From contig CACYPK010000020.1 of assembly GCA_902776285.1 (NCBI GenBank), forward strand, positions 1 to 36,703: DNA of 36,703 nt. The letters are read 5' to 3'. The notes under the pieces were generated by a model. That model was not told the DNA's origin. It was given only the letters and a program-made list of their open reading frames with translations, and ran no database searches. The stretch is from an uncultured Eubacteriales bacterium. GTDB lineage: Bacteria; Bacillota; Clostridia; Peptostreptococcales; Anaerovoracaceae. This document shows positions 1 through 7,502 of the stretch, one piece after another (positions within the stretch are counted from its first letter, which is position 1; every line of letters starts with the position of its first letter). Made by a program: the position numbers and the translations under genes.

Positions 1-1
1 C

Positions 2-664
2 AATAAGAAGCGTGTCCATCGCATAGTCCAGAAGTATGGCATGCAGGTCACCTCCTACACCAGGAAGAGCCGCAGATTCAGCACATACAAGGGTGTCGTG
101 GGAAGGATCGCTCCAAACAGAGTTAACAGAAGATTCAGCACCAACGTTCCTCACCAGAAGATCACCACAGATACTACTGAGTTCAAGTACTATGAGCCGG
201 ATGACAAAGGCAGAGTATCCATAAAGAAGCTCTATCTTGATCCTTTCATGGATATGTGGAATCAGGAGATCCTGAGTTATGGCATTTCAGACAGACCTTC
301 TGCTCAAAGCATCATGACAGCTCTGAATGAAGCGATAGACGCAACAAACGATTGCAAGTTCAGACGAACATTCCACTCGGACCGTGGATGGGCATACCAG
401 ATGGGTGCTTACCGGCAAACACTGAAGAGTAATCGAGTCTTTCAGAGCATGTCTCGCAAAGGCAATTGCTACGACAACTCTCCAATGGAGAACTTCTTTG
501 GGATCATGAAGCAGGAGATGTATTACGGTCAGGTATACAGCAGCTTCGATGAACTCAAAGATGCGATAGATAAATATATTCGTTATTACAACCAAAAGCG
601 CAGCAAGGCATCTCTCGGATACCGAAGTCCGGTTGAGTACCGCGAAGAGATGTTAGTTGCATAG
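2..664 (+). CDS. IS3-family transposase (orfB, DDE integrase), 5' partial
   Basis: This is the C-terminal part of an rve-type (RNase H fold) integrase that catalyses strand transfer of the element. The frame is open to the window edge (it reads NKKRVHRIVQKYG before the first Met at 41), so the true start is upstream. Visible hallmarks are the central segment with an HSDRGWAYQ motif holding the second catalytic Asp, then SRKGNCYDNSPMENFFG with the catalytic Glu, and the conserved ending YYNQKRSKASLGYRSPVEYRE. The reading frame shows no disruption in the visible part, so the copy could be active if its missing half is intact. Confidence 0.9.
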   Translation, partial: NKKRVHRIVQKYGMQVTSYTRKSRRFSTYKGVVGRIAPNRVNRRFSTNVPHQKITTDTTEFKYYEPDDKGRVSIKKLYLDPFMDMWNQEILSYGISDRPSAQSIMTALNEAIDATNDCKFRRTFHSDRGWAYQMGAYRQTLKSNRVFQSMSRKGNCYDNSPMENFFGIMKQEMYYGQVYSSFDELKDAIDKYIRYYNQKRSKASLGYRSPVEYREEMLVA

Positions 665-669
665 AAAAA

Positions 670-691
670 CTCCAGCGATTTCTCGCTGGAG
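670..691 (+). terminator. Hairpin after the transposase gene
   Basis: A perfect 9-bp stem (CTCCAGCGA paired with TCGCTGGAG) closes a TTTC loop directly after the transposase stop. It lacks a long U-tract, so it may act as a weak terminator or as the stem often found inside the right end of IS3 elements. Confidence 0.5.
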
Positions 692-692
692 T

Positions 693-715
693 AAAAGTCT
701 AACTTTTGGGGGTCA
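693..715. repeat. Right terminal inverted repeat of the IS3 element
   Basis: The sequence runs from AAAAGTCTAAC to GGGGGTCA. Read on the minus strand it starts TGACCCCC, a common terminus of IS150-group elements, and it marks the outer boundary of the element. The left partner is not in the window, so the repeat cannot be verified by pairing. Confidence 0.75.
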
Positions 716-752
716 CCTCAAGCCGTCCGCTTTTCTTATTCTTTTGTTTGTG

Positions 753-2594
753 CTATGCGCGCTTGTTGTCTTCTACGAAGCGCCTTATCTTCTGCGTGGT
801 CGTCTTGTCGAATTCGCGCTCACGGACTATGACATGCGCGATCCTCTTGAACCTCGGCATGCTGTCGTTTATCTTGTCGACCTCTGCGTCGATGAGGGCC
901 TCAGCCTGCTCAGGAGTGTAGTCTGCTCCGAGTTTCCTTTCAAGCTCTTCCTTGTTGAGCCTGACTGTAGCATGGATGCCGTTGAACGGGGAGTTCGGAT
1001 CGAGCTCGCCGCCCCAGACCATGCACTCGTCCACCAGAGGCAGCGCCAGCAGGTAGCTTTCGAGTTCTTCCGGGAAGACGTTCTTGCCGTTGCTCGCTAT
1101 GATGACGTTCTTCTTGCGTCCGGTGATGAAAACGTAGTTATCGCGGTCGAGGTAGCCGACGTCTCCGGTATGGAACCAGCCCTCTTCATCGATCACGGCT
1201 TTCGTGTTCTCCGGATCCTTGTAGTAACCCATCATGATCTGCGGTCCGCGGAAGCAGATCTCACCGATCCCGTTGCTGTCCGCGTCGAGTATCTTGCACT
1301 CGGTGAAAGGCATCAGGTGACCGGCCGAAGCATTCTTCATGAACTTGCGCTTCGCCGGATTGAGAGCGACGATAGGGGAGCACTCTGAAAGGCCATAACC
1401 CTGTATCGCGTTGAACCCGATGTTGCAGAACGAGTCGAGTATGGCCCCGTCGATCGGAGCTCCGCCCGAGATAAGCGTGTGGAGTCTTCCGCCGAACACC
1501 GCCTCGATGTCCTTTGTGACCTTCTTAGGCAGCTTCACCTTGAAGCGGCTCGCCTCGCGGTCCATGATCTCGAATGCCCTCATTTGCTTCTCTGTCAGCT
1601 TGTCCGCGACGTTACGCCTGATCTTATTGTGGAAATTCTCGATTATGGCAGGCACAGCCAGCATGATGGTCGGCTTGACCTCGAGTATGTCTTTGCGGAT
1701 GTATTTGAGTCCGCGGCTGAAAGCGACGGTCGCTCCGCTGTAAACGCAGCTGAGGAATGTCGCCGTGCATTCGTAGCAGTGATGCATCGGCAGTACCGAG
1801 AAACATATGTCTTTCGGGCGAGCTTCAAACATCGACTGGACCAGCATCGTGTCAAGCATGAGGTTGCGGTGCGAGAGCATGACTCCCTTGGATACGCCTG
1901 TTGTGCCAGATGTGAAGATGATCGATGCGAGATCCGTGTTGACGACCTGCGCGTCTATGTAGCGGCGGTCTCCGCCCCAAATCATGTGGCGGCCTTTCTC
2001 GCGGAGCTTCGTCCACGAGATGAGTCCGGCTTCAGCATCCTCGTCCTCATCCATATCGGCATTGATGACGTAGCGCAGCATCGTGTCGCCGCCGGCTTTG
2101 ATGCTCTTGAATATCTCGTAGTATTTGTTGTTGACGGTGATGACCGCTTCTACCTCACCCTTGATGGTAAGCTGTCTCAGCTCGTTCTCGTTGAGCTCTC
2201 TGTCGAGAGGAACGACGACGCCGACGCCGCCGACTATCGCGAGGTAGGATTCACCCCATTCGACCGAGTTGCGGCCGATGAGTCCGATGTGCCTGTCCTC
2301 AAGACCGAGGTCCAGAAGGGCAGTGCCTAAAGCGTTGACGTCCTCGCGAGCCTGACGGAAGCTGATCTCCCTGAACGGCTGATTAGGTTTGTATTTCTGC
2401 ATGAAAAGCGGGAGATCGGGATGCTCATCGGCGCTGTAGTTCAGCATGTCCTTGAGATCGGTGACCACGTGCTTTTCCTTAAAGAGGTAGCGCTTGTCCT
2501 TTGACTTTTTGAGCTCATCGAGCATCTGTCCGATGACTTCACGCTCGCGTCTCTTTATGTTTCTGTATTCTGCGTCAGTGTATCTTCTGCTCAT
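753..2594 (-). CDS. Long-chain acyl-CoA ligase (AMP-binding family)
   Basis: This 613-residue adenylate-forming enzyme is predicted to activate a fatty acid with ATP and ligate it to CoA. The P-loop-like A3 motif TSGTTGVSKG lies at about residues 228-237, the A5 motif GYGLSECSP near residue 400, and the A7-A8 block GWFHTGDVGYLDRDNYVF followed by TGRKKNVI at about 468-495. The catalytic Lys normally lies near the C-terminus, in the segment ending FDKTTTQKIRR. Length and motifs fit long-chain FadD-type ligases more than acetyl-CoA synthetase. The start is an ATG with AAAGGA close upstream. The gene stands alone, transcribed away from the hypB cluster, with an insertion sequence 37 bp past its stop. 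Chain-length preference cannot be read from the sequence. Confidence 0.88.
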   Translation of the reverse strand: MSRRYTDAEYRNIKRREREVIGQMLDELKKSKDKRYLFKEKHVVTDLKDMLNYSADEHPDLPLFMQKYKPNQPFREISFRQAREDVNALGTALLDLGLEDRHIGLIGRNSVEWGESYLAIVGGVGVVVPLDRELNENELRQLTIKGEVEAVITVNNKYYEIFKSIKAGGDTMLRYVINADMDEDEDAEAGLISWTKLREKGRHMIWGGDRRYIDAQVVNTDLASIIFTSGTTGVSKGVMLSHRNLMLDTMLVQSMFEARPKDICFSVLPMHHCYECTATFLSCVYSGATVAFSRGLKYIRKDILEVKPTIMLAVPAIIENFHNKIRRNVADKLTEKQMRAFEIMDREASRFKVKLPKKVTKDIEAVFGGRLHTLISGGAPIDGAILDSFCNIGFNAIQGYGLSECSPIVALNPAKRKFMKNASAGHLMPFTECKILDADSNGIGEICFRGPQIMMGYYKDPENTKAVIDEEGWFHTGDVGYLDRDNYVFITGRKKNVIIASNGKNVFPEELESYLLALPLVDECMVWGGELDPNSPFNGIHATVRLNKEELERKLGADYTPEQAEALIDAEVDKINDSMPRFKRIAHVIVREREFDKTTTQKIRRFVEDNKRA

Positions 2595-2661
2595 AGTCCT
2601 TTACTGGCGCGGCCTTGCACATAAATGCGTGCAATATTTGCCGCTTGGTTTTATAATGTAG

Positions 2662-2690
2662 TTTACAACGCGGCAATTATACCATATAAT
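2662..2690 (+). promoter_or_regulatory. Promoter of the tandem hypB operon
   Basis: TTTACA (2662-2667) and a consensus TATAAT (2685-2690) are separated by 17 bp, about 90 bp upstream of the first hypB start. The same AT-rich patch also contains TATAAT-like hexamers on the other strand (2676-2681) that could serve the divergent acyl-CoA ligase. A 7-bp inverted repeat (TTGCCGC at 2638-2644, GCGGCAA at 2670-2676) flanks the region and could be an operator. Confidence 0.5.
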
Positions 2691-2781
2691 TCTGCGGATG
2701 AGGAAAAAAGATAAAATACGGACGAACCACTGCTTTCAGAGGCGGTCCGTGACCATATACAGGAAAGGGACAATGTAACTG

Positions 2782-3465
2782 ATGGAAGAAGTAAGAATAA
2801 TCGATTTAAAAGAAAGTATACTCGCGGATAACGACGCGGATGCCGAAAAGCTCCGCGAAGAGCTCGCGGCAGAGAAGACGGTATACATCAACGTGATGAG
2901 CTCGCCGGGTTCGGGCAAGACATCAACTATCCTGAGGCTGGTCGAAGAGCTCAGGCTGAGTTTTAAGGTAGGAGTTCTTGAGGCTGACATCGACGGCGAT
3001 GTGGACACAAGGACGATGCTCGACGCGGGGATCCCGGCGGTGCAGCTGCACACGGGCGGCATGTGCCATCTGGACGCGGACATGAGCCGTCAGGCTCTGG
3101 CTGAGATCGACTCGAAGGATCTTGACATAGTCATACTCGAGAACGTCGGAAATCTGGTCTGCCCTGCGGAGTTCGATACCGGCGCGCAGATCAACCTTGT
3201 GATACTGTCGGTGCCTGAGGGCGACGACAAGCCTCTCAAGTACCCGCTGATGTTCAGCAAGGCCGATGTGGTAGCGGTAAACAAAATCGACGCCATGGAG
3301 GTGTTTGACTTCAACGCGGAGACATTCAGACAGCATGTCGCTGAACGCTGCCCGGAGGCGCCGGTCTTCATGGTGTCTGCAGCGACAGGTATCGGGATCC
3401 ACGAGCTGGCCGGCTGGATAGGCGAGCGCGCCCGTGAGATCCTGGATCTTGATTCAGCAAATTAA
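2782..3465 (+). CDS. hypB: HypB-type nickel-handling GTPase, paralogue 1
   Basis: This is a 227-residue SIMIBI-class GTPase of the HypB family, which normally delivers nickel to [NiFe]-hydrogenase precursors with HypA. The P-loop is SSPGSGKTS (residues 40-48), the G4 motif is NKID, and the family signature LSVPEGDDKPLKYP is present. The intersubunit metal site is complete: Cys95-His96 in TGGMCHLDA and Cys127 in GNLVCPAE. The His-rich or CxxCGC N-terminal extensions of some HypB proteins are absent. It is followed after 18 bp by a second hypB-like gene. No hydrogenase subunit and no hypA, C, D, E or F is in the window, so its client may be something else in this cluster. ATG start; AAAGGGA lies about 11 bp upstream. 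Confidence 0.9.
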   Translation: MEEVRIIDLKESILADNDADAEKLREELAAEKTVYINVMSSPGSGKTSTILRLVEELRLSFKVGVLEADIDGDVDTRTMLDAGIPAVQLHTGGMCHLDADMSRQALAEIDSKDLDIVILENVGNLVCPAEFDTGAQINLVILSVPEGDDKPLKYPLMFSKADVVAVNKIDAMEVFDFNAETFRQHVAERCPEAPVFMVSAATGIGIHELAGWIGERAREILDLDSAN

Positions 3466-3483
3466 AACAGGACGGAAAGAAAA

Positions 3484-4155
3484 ATGAGTGAAAAGAAAGT
3501 AAAAGTTATAGATGTAAATGTTGGGATTTTTGAAGAGAACGACCGCATCGCGGCAGAGGTAAGGGCGCAGAACAAGGCCAACGGTACTGTCGTGGTGAAC
3601 GTCATGGCATCGCCGGGCGCGGGAAAGACCACGACTCTGCTCCGCACCATCGAAGCTCTGAAGGGCGAGTACAACATAGGCGTCATGGAGGCGGATATAG
3701 AGGCGACTGTGGATGCCGACAAGATGGCGGCCGCGGGCGTACGCTCGATGCAGATCCACACGGGCGGTGAGTGCTGCATGGACGCGGCGATGACTCAGGC
3801 TGCCCTCAATGAGTTCGACACAAAGGATCTCGACCTGATATTCCTCGAGAACGTAGGCAACCTGGTCTGCACGGCTGAGCAGGACACGGGCGCGAACATA
3901 AATATCGAGATACTGTCGGTGCCTGAAGGCGACGACAAGCCTCTTAAGTACCCGCTGATGTTCACGGTGACTCAGGCGGTCCTGGTAAACAAGAACGATA
4001 CGCGCAAGTTCTTCGCGTTTGATGATGACGCTTTCATCGAAAGAGTTCACGACCTTAACCCGCTTTCGGAGATATTCTTCGTATCAGCAAAGACGGGCGA
4101 GGGATTCGACGCCTGGATAAGCTGGCTGCGCAGACAAATAGAGCTGAATAAATAG
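3484..4155 (+). CDS. hypB: HypB-type GTPase, paralogue 2 with altered metal motif
   Basis: This 223-residue HypB-family GTPase is similar over its whole length to the preceding gene, so the two are probably a tandem duplication. GTPase motifs are intact: ASPGAGKTT at about residues 42-50 and NKND as G4. The metal-site dipeptide differs. Where paralogue 1 has Cys-His, this protein has Cys97-Cys98 (TGGECCMDA), while the third ligand Cys129 (GNLVCTAE) is kept. HypB acts as a nucleotide-controlled dimer, so the two could form a heterodimer or serve different metals or clients; this is inference. A GC-rich terminator-like hairpin follows before the next gene. GGAAAG precedes the ATG. Confidence 0.85.
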   Translation: MSEKKVKVIDVNVGIFEENDRIAAEVRAQNKANGTVVVNVMASPGAGKTTTLLRTIEALKGEYNIGVMEADIEATVDADKMAAAGVRSMQIHTGGECCMDAAMTQAALNEFDTKDLDLIFLENVGNLVCTAEQDTGANINIEILSVPEGDDKPLKYPLMFTVTQAVLVNKNDTRKFFAFDDDAFIERVHDLNPLSEIFFVSAKTGEGFDAWISWLRRQIELNK

Positions 4156-4163
4156 GGACGGAG

Positions 4164-4190
4164 AGCCGCGGCTGGTGCCGGCGGCTTTTT
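4164..4190 (+). terminator. Terminator or attenuator after the hypB pair
   Basis: AGCCGC and GCGGCT pair with an inner GGC/GCC around a TGGT loop, followed by five T residues. The next gene's ribosome-binding site begins a few bases later with no clear promoter between, so this may lower rather than end transcription into the flavoprotein gene. Confidence 0.6.
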
Positions 4191-4205
4191 GTGAAAGGGA
4201 GAAAC

Positions 4206-5051
4206 ATGATCTATGACGTTGCGATAGTAGGAACAGGCCCTGCGGGACTGGCCGCGGCTCTGACTCTGAAGCTGCATAATAAAGAAATCATATGGTTCGG
4301 CTCGGCCGAGCTTTCCGACAAGGTAGGCAAATCCGAGAAAATAGCGAACTACCCGGGCGTACCGATGGTATCCGGCGCGGACCTTAACGCGGCATTCGCT
4401 GCTCAGGCAAAGGAAATGGAGCTTGAGCCGAAAAACGCGCGTGTGACTAACATCGCCGACCTGGGCGATAAGTTCATGGTGCTCGCGGATAACGAAATGT
4501 ACGAGGCCCGCGCGCTCCTGCTCGCGACCGGCACTGCCGCCGCGAAGGGCATGGAAGGAGAGGCTGAAATGCTCGGCCGCGGGGTCAGCTACTGCGCGAC
4601 CTGCGACGGCTTTCTCTACAAGGGAAAAACAGTTGCGGTCTACTGCACGGATGAGCGCATGGAGCACGACATAAAGTACCTCGAAGAGATCTGCGGCAAG
4701 GTCTACATCTATACGAACTTCGGCTATGAACAGGCGTCGGAATCATCCGAAGTGCTGGCATCGCCGCTCAAAAAACTCAGCGGCGGATTAAAGTGCGATT
4801 CTGCCGAACTCTTCGACGGAACAAAGCTGGATGTTGACGGAGTCTTCATACTGAGACCGGCCATCGCGCCGTCGACACTGTTCCCGGGCCTTGAGACGGA
4901 CGGCGCACACATAAAGGTGAGCCGCAATCAGGAGACAAACTATAAAGGATGCTTTGCCGCGGGCGACTGCACGGGCAGGCCGTATCAGATAGCGAAAGCG
5001 GTCGGCGAAGGCAATGTGGCCGCGCACGCTATACTGGAGTATCTGGGATAA
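4206..5051 (+). CDS. Thioredoxin-reductase-like flavoprotein without an NADPH motif
   Basis: This 281-residue flavoprotein has the layout of low-Mr thioredoxin reductase. The FAD Rossmann motif GTGPAGLA is at residues 9-16, the redox CATC motif (Cys130, Cys133) lies in GVSYCATCDG, and the C-terminal FAD motif is FAAGDCTGRPYQ. The region that should hold the NADPH motif (GGGxxAxEEA and HRR) instead reads VAVYCTDERMEHDIKYLEE, so neither motif is present. Clostridial ferredoxin-dependent flavin thioredoxin reductases (FFTR) are known to lack these motifs, and this protein may likewise take electrons from ferredoxin or another donor. It sits 12 bp before the ATC-hydrolase-like gene. The ATG at 4206 was chosen over GTG 4191 because AAAGGGA lies just upstream. 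Confidence 0.82.
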   Translation: MIYDVAIVGTGPAGLAAALTLKLHNKEIIWFGSAELSDKVGKSEKIANYPGVPMVSGADLNAAFAAQAKEMELEPKNARVTNIADLGDKFMVLADNEMYEARALLLATGTAAAKGMEGEAEMLGRGVSYCATCDGFLYKGKTVAVYCTDERMEHDIKYLEEICGKVYIYTNFGYEQASESSEVLASPLKKLSGGLKCDSAELFDGTKLDVDGVFILRPAIAPSTLFPGLETDGAHIKVSRNQETNYKGCFAAGDCTGRPYQIAKAVGEGNVAAHAILEYLG

Positions 5052-5063
5052 AAGGTGATAAAC

Positions 5064-5756
5064 ATGGCAGAACTGAAGATAGAAAACCAGGCGATGATGT
5101 TCGCCTTTCTGAGCCGCGCGGCCATAGAGGCCAAGGGTGAAGCGGGGAGAGCGGCTATTCAGGACGGCATGATACAGTACGGCAGGGAGCGCGGAGCCAG
5201 GATGGCGGAGCGCGCCCGCAAGGCCGGCGATCCTGTCGACCTCTGGACCAATCAGGCATACGGCGAGTGGAAACCTGACTACGCCGGCCAGATGGAGTTC
5301 GGCATGCTGCGCTCAGAGCCGACATATCAGACATATATCGCCAAGTGCGCGTGGTGCGAGGCATGGAAGAAATACGGTATCCTTGAATACGGACGCGAAT
5401 ACTGCGTCAACGTCGACGCTGCCGTTTATGACGGCTTCGGCTGCGGAGCTGTCTGCACGCCTATCAGCACCTCGATGAGCTGGGGCGGGGAGCGCTGCGA
5501 CTTCGACTGGGGCAAGCCGCTTTCCGCGGAAGAACTTCAGATGGTCAAGGACAAAAAGGCTGAACTGGGGACAAGCGCGATGCGCGACTTCAACTTCCAC
5601 ACGGCGCACATCTACTGCACGGTAGCCGACGCTATCTGCAAGGCTTTTCCGGGCGAGTCGGACAAGATAATCGACAGGGCGGTCAGAGACTACATAGATC
5701 TCTTCGGGCAGGAAGCATACGATTGCCTGCTGGAGTTCTCACCGGACGAGTTTTAA
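5064..5756 (+). CDS. L-2-amino-thiazoline-4-carboxylic acid hydrolase family protein
   Basis: This 230-residue protein resembles the ATC_hydrolase family (PF14196), whose founding member opens a thiazoline ring on the way to L-cysteine. Recognisable is the family core EYCVNVDAAVYDGFG, followed by a Cys-rich stretch (FGCGAVC) and GGERCDFDWG. There are about ten Cys in all, including CAWC, which would suit metal or thiol chemistry. Many members of this family in anaerobes have no known substrate, so the name should not be read as the reaction. It lies in the hypB-flavoprotein-MFS unit, 12 bp after the flavoprotein and 11 bp before the MFS gene. ATG 5064 is preferred to GTG 5055 because AAAAGGTG precedes it by a good spacing. 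Confidence 0.75.
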   Translation: MAELKIENQAMMFAFLSRAAIEAKGEAGRAAIQDGMIQYGRERGARMAERARKAGDPVDLWTNQAYGEWKPDYAGQMEFGMLRSEPTYQTYIAKCAWCEAWKKYGILEYGREYCVNVDAAVYDGFGCGAVCTPISTSMSWGGERCDFDWGKPLSAEELQMVKDKKAELGTSAMRDFNFHTAHIYCTVADAICKAFPGESDKIIDRAVRDYIDLFGQEAYDCLLEFSPDEF

Positions 5757-5767
5757 AAGATAAGGAT

Positions 5768-7012
5768 TTGAACAAGCTGAAACTAAATTCTGAATATGCA
5801 GCAGCATTCGGGGCATACTGGATGATCTACGCGATCGCAGGCAGTTTTGCCTCGGTTTTTATGCTCGCGAAAGGTTACAGCAATCTGTACATAGGGATGA
5901 CTCTGGCTGCCGCAAATATCGTGGCAATGGCATTCCAGCCATTCATCGCCGATCACATGGACAAGGCAAAGGGAGTAACGCTGATCGACATGGTGACATG
6001 GTCCACTCTCGTCATAATGATCATCGGCGCCGGATATTTTTTCTTCAAAGACGGGACGTTCATGCTGGCTTTAGTGATAATGCTGGTGCTTGCGATCCAT
6101 GCCTTGCTGCAGCCGTTAATGAACACGCTGGCATTCAGACTGAGTGAGAGCGGCACAGATGTCAGCTTCGGCATTGGACGGGCCGGCGGATCACTGGGAT
6201 ATTCAGTGATAGTGGCTGTCGTGGGGACGCTCGTAGAGAAGAAAGGGATCATGACAATGCCTGTCTGCATAGAGGCAGCTTGTCTGCTTCTGATAGCGCT
6301 CCTTCTGCTGACAAAGTTCAGCTTCAACAGGATCGTGAGACAGGCAGACGCAAAGGCAGACGGAACGGGTGAAGCAGGCGCGGCAGTACGCAGAAGAGCG
6401 AATGCCGAAAGGATAGATATCAGGGCATTCGTAAAGAGAAACAAATACTTCTTCATAGTCAACCTGGGGCTTGCGGGACTGCTCTTCAGCAACGCGGTGC
6501 TCAGCACCTACATGGCGCAGATCGCCGGAAACGTGAACGGAACGACGGAGCAAGTCGGAAGGATACTTTCGCTGATGGCTCTCGCGGAGATCCCGGTGAT
6601 GATCTTTTACGACAAGATACACAGGCGCTTTTCGAGCCGCACGCTCATAAAAGTGGCATCGCTCGGCTTCACGCTCAAGATCGCCGTATGCTGGCTCGCG
6701 CGCTCGGTCGCGATGCTTTACGCGGCGCAGGTCTTTCAGTTCATCGGATTCGCCCTGATGATGCCGGCCATGGTATACTACATAAACGAAATAATGAGTC
6801 AGGGAGAAGCAGTAAAAGGACAGGCGCTTTTCACCATGATGCTGACTTTTTCCACGATAGCCGCAAGCTTTGTGGGCGGCTGGATACTCGACGCGTACGG
6901 CGCAAGTTCACTGACCTTCATTTCGACCATCGTGACAGCTGCCGGAGCCGTTGTAGTCATCCTCTTCATCGGCAAAGTGAAAAGCCACAGAGATCAGCCG
7001 GACGGATTCTGA
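5768..7012 (+). CDS. MFS transporter (LacY/nucleoside-symporter-like)
   Basis: This membrane protein of about 414 residues has roughly 12 hydrophobic segments in two halves. They are joined by a charged cytoplasmic loop near residues 195-225 (rich in Asp, Lys, Arg and Ala). The segment RLSESGTDVSFGIGRAGGSLGY and its spacing resemble the MFS_1_like/LacY-type group rather than drug exporters. The substrate is unknown. Its position after the ATC-hydrolase-like gene suggests it moves a substrate or product of this cluster. The start is uncertain: TTG 5768 follows AAGG closely and avoids overlap with the preceding gene. An alternative TTG at 5723 would overlap the previous gene. Confidence 0.8.
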   Translation: MNKLKLNSEYAAAFGAYWMIYAIAGSFASVFMLAKGYSNLYIGMTLAAANIVAMAFQPFIADHMDKAKGVTLIDMVTWSTLVIMIIGAGYFFFKDGTFMLALVIMLVLAIHALLQPLMNTLAFRLSESGTDVSFGIGRAGGSLGYSVIVAVVGTLVEKKGIMTMPVCIEAACLLLIALLLLTKFSFNRIVRQADAKADGTGEAGAAVRRRANAERIDIRAFVKRNKYFFIVNLGLAGLLFSNAVLSTYMAQIAGNVNGTTEQVGRILSLMALAEIPVMIFYDKIHRRFSSRTLIKVASLGFTLKIAVCWLARSVAMLYAAQVFQFIGFALMMPAMVYYINEIMSQGEAVKGQALFTMMLTFSTIAASFVGGWILDAYGASSLTFISTIVTAAGAVVVILFIGKVKSHRDQPDGF

Positions 7013-7041
7013 TTGTAAATAGACTTCGCGGCTGATACAAT
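7013..7041 (+). promoter_or_regulatory. Promoter of the TM1266-permease-nitrogenase-like operon
   Basis: TTGTAA (7013-7018) and TACAAT (7036-7041) are spaced by exactly 17 bp and begin at the stop codon of the MFS gene. This splits the cluster into two transcription units. AAGGAG follows at 7061 before the ATG at 7073. Confidence 0.55.
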
Positions 7042-7072
7042 ACAGATACCACAATTCAATAAGGAGACAGAG

Positions 7073-7318
7073 ATGGAAACCAGAGTCGCCGTGATAAGCA
7101 TCATCGTCACGGAGTCCGACAAGGTGGAAATGCTGAACGACCTGCTCCATGAGTATTCCGGATTCATAATCGGACGCATGGGGATCCCGTACAGGGAAAA
7201 GGGTATAAGCATCATCAGCATAGCCATAGACGCGCCTATGGACAGGATCAATTCCCTTACCGGCGCGCTCGGGCGTCTTGACGGTATAAATGCCAAGGTG
7301 ACCTATGCCAGAGTCTGA
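7073..7318 (+). CDS. TM1266-type ACT-like protein (putative iron-only hydrogenase system regulator family)
   Basis: This 81-residue protein matches the TM1266 family: the start RVAVISIIVTESDKV, a central EYSGFIIGRMGIPYR and the C-terminal LDGINAKVTYARV. To my knowledge the family has a ferredoxin-like/ACT-like fold related to the C-terminal nickel-binding domain of NikR, and is often linked with [FeFe]-hydrogenase genes, with no established function. It has no DNA-binding domain, so it more likely senses a ligand or binds a partner than acts alone as a repressor. The same domain recurs as the C-terminus of the ABC ATPase two genes downstream, which suggests that both respond to the same ligand or form mixed oligomers. 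Confidence 0.8.
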   Translation: METRVAVISIIVTESDKVEMLNDLLHEYSGFIIGRMGIPYREKGISIISIAIDAPMDRINSLTGALGRLDGINAKVTYARV

Positions 7319-7502
7319 AACATCCTCCTGAAGCCGAAATCCCGAAAGGTTTTGAGGTCGAAGCAAGATGCGAAGGCGGTCTTATGAAAGTGCACTTTGC
7401 CGTACTGTGATTTTGATCGAACAAGCCTTGCTTCATACGGAGCGGGGCTGTTTTGATTTGACGGCAGGGCACCGTAATACAAAGAAAAAAGAAAGAGATC
7501 AG
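7319..7502 (+). other. 184-bp non-coding gap inside the operon
   Basis: No gene is supported here. An in-frame extension of the permease to 7368 exists, but it is Arg/Cys-rich, lacks membrane character and has no ribosome-binding site. The gap contains a perfect 12-bp palindrome AAAGTGCACTTT at 7387-7398, flanked by GGCGG (7374-7380) and TGCCG. I do not recognise a cobalamin or other riboswitch consensus. It may be a structured leader or an operator for the permease gene. Confidence 0.4.

Larger units (their letters stand above)
1..715 (+). mobile_element. IS3-family insertion sequence, right-hand part
   Basis: This is the 3' portion of an IS3-family (IS150-like) element: the end of the transposase gene, a hairpin, and a right terminal sequence ending in GGGGGTCA at 715. 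Its complement begins TGACCCCCAAAAGTTAGAC, the kind of end usual for this family. The left end and orfA lie outside the window. The element stops about 37 bp beyond the stop codon of the neighbouring acyl-CoA ligase, so it inserted just downstream of that gene. The target duplication cannot be checked because only one end is visible. Confidence 0.85.

Noticed and set aside
657..2330. Long plus-strand open frames (657-1388, 1479-2330)
   Set aside because: They are antisense to the acyl-CoA ligase, whose motifs are unmistakable; the plus-strand translations show no family features.
2782..4155. Start of a [NiFe]-hydrogenase maturation operon
   Set aside because: No hypA, C, D, E or F and no hydrogenase subunit is found in the window; the genes lead into a different cluster.
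7319..7502. Cobalamin riboswitch before the permease gene
   Set aside because: I could not find the conserved core sequences of that class; only a short palindrome is evident.
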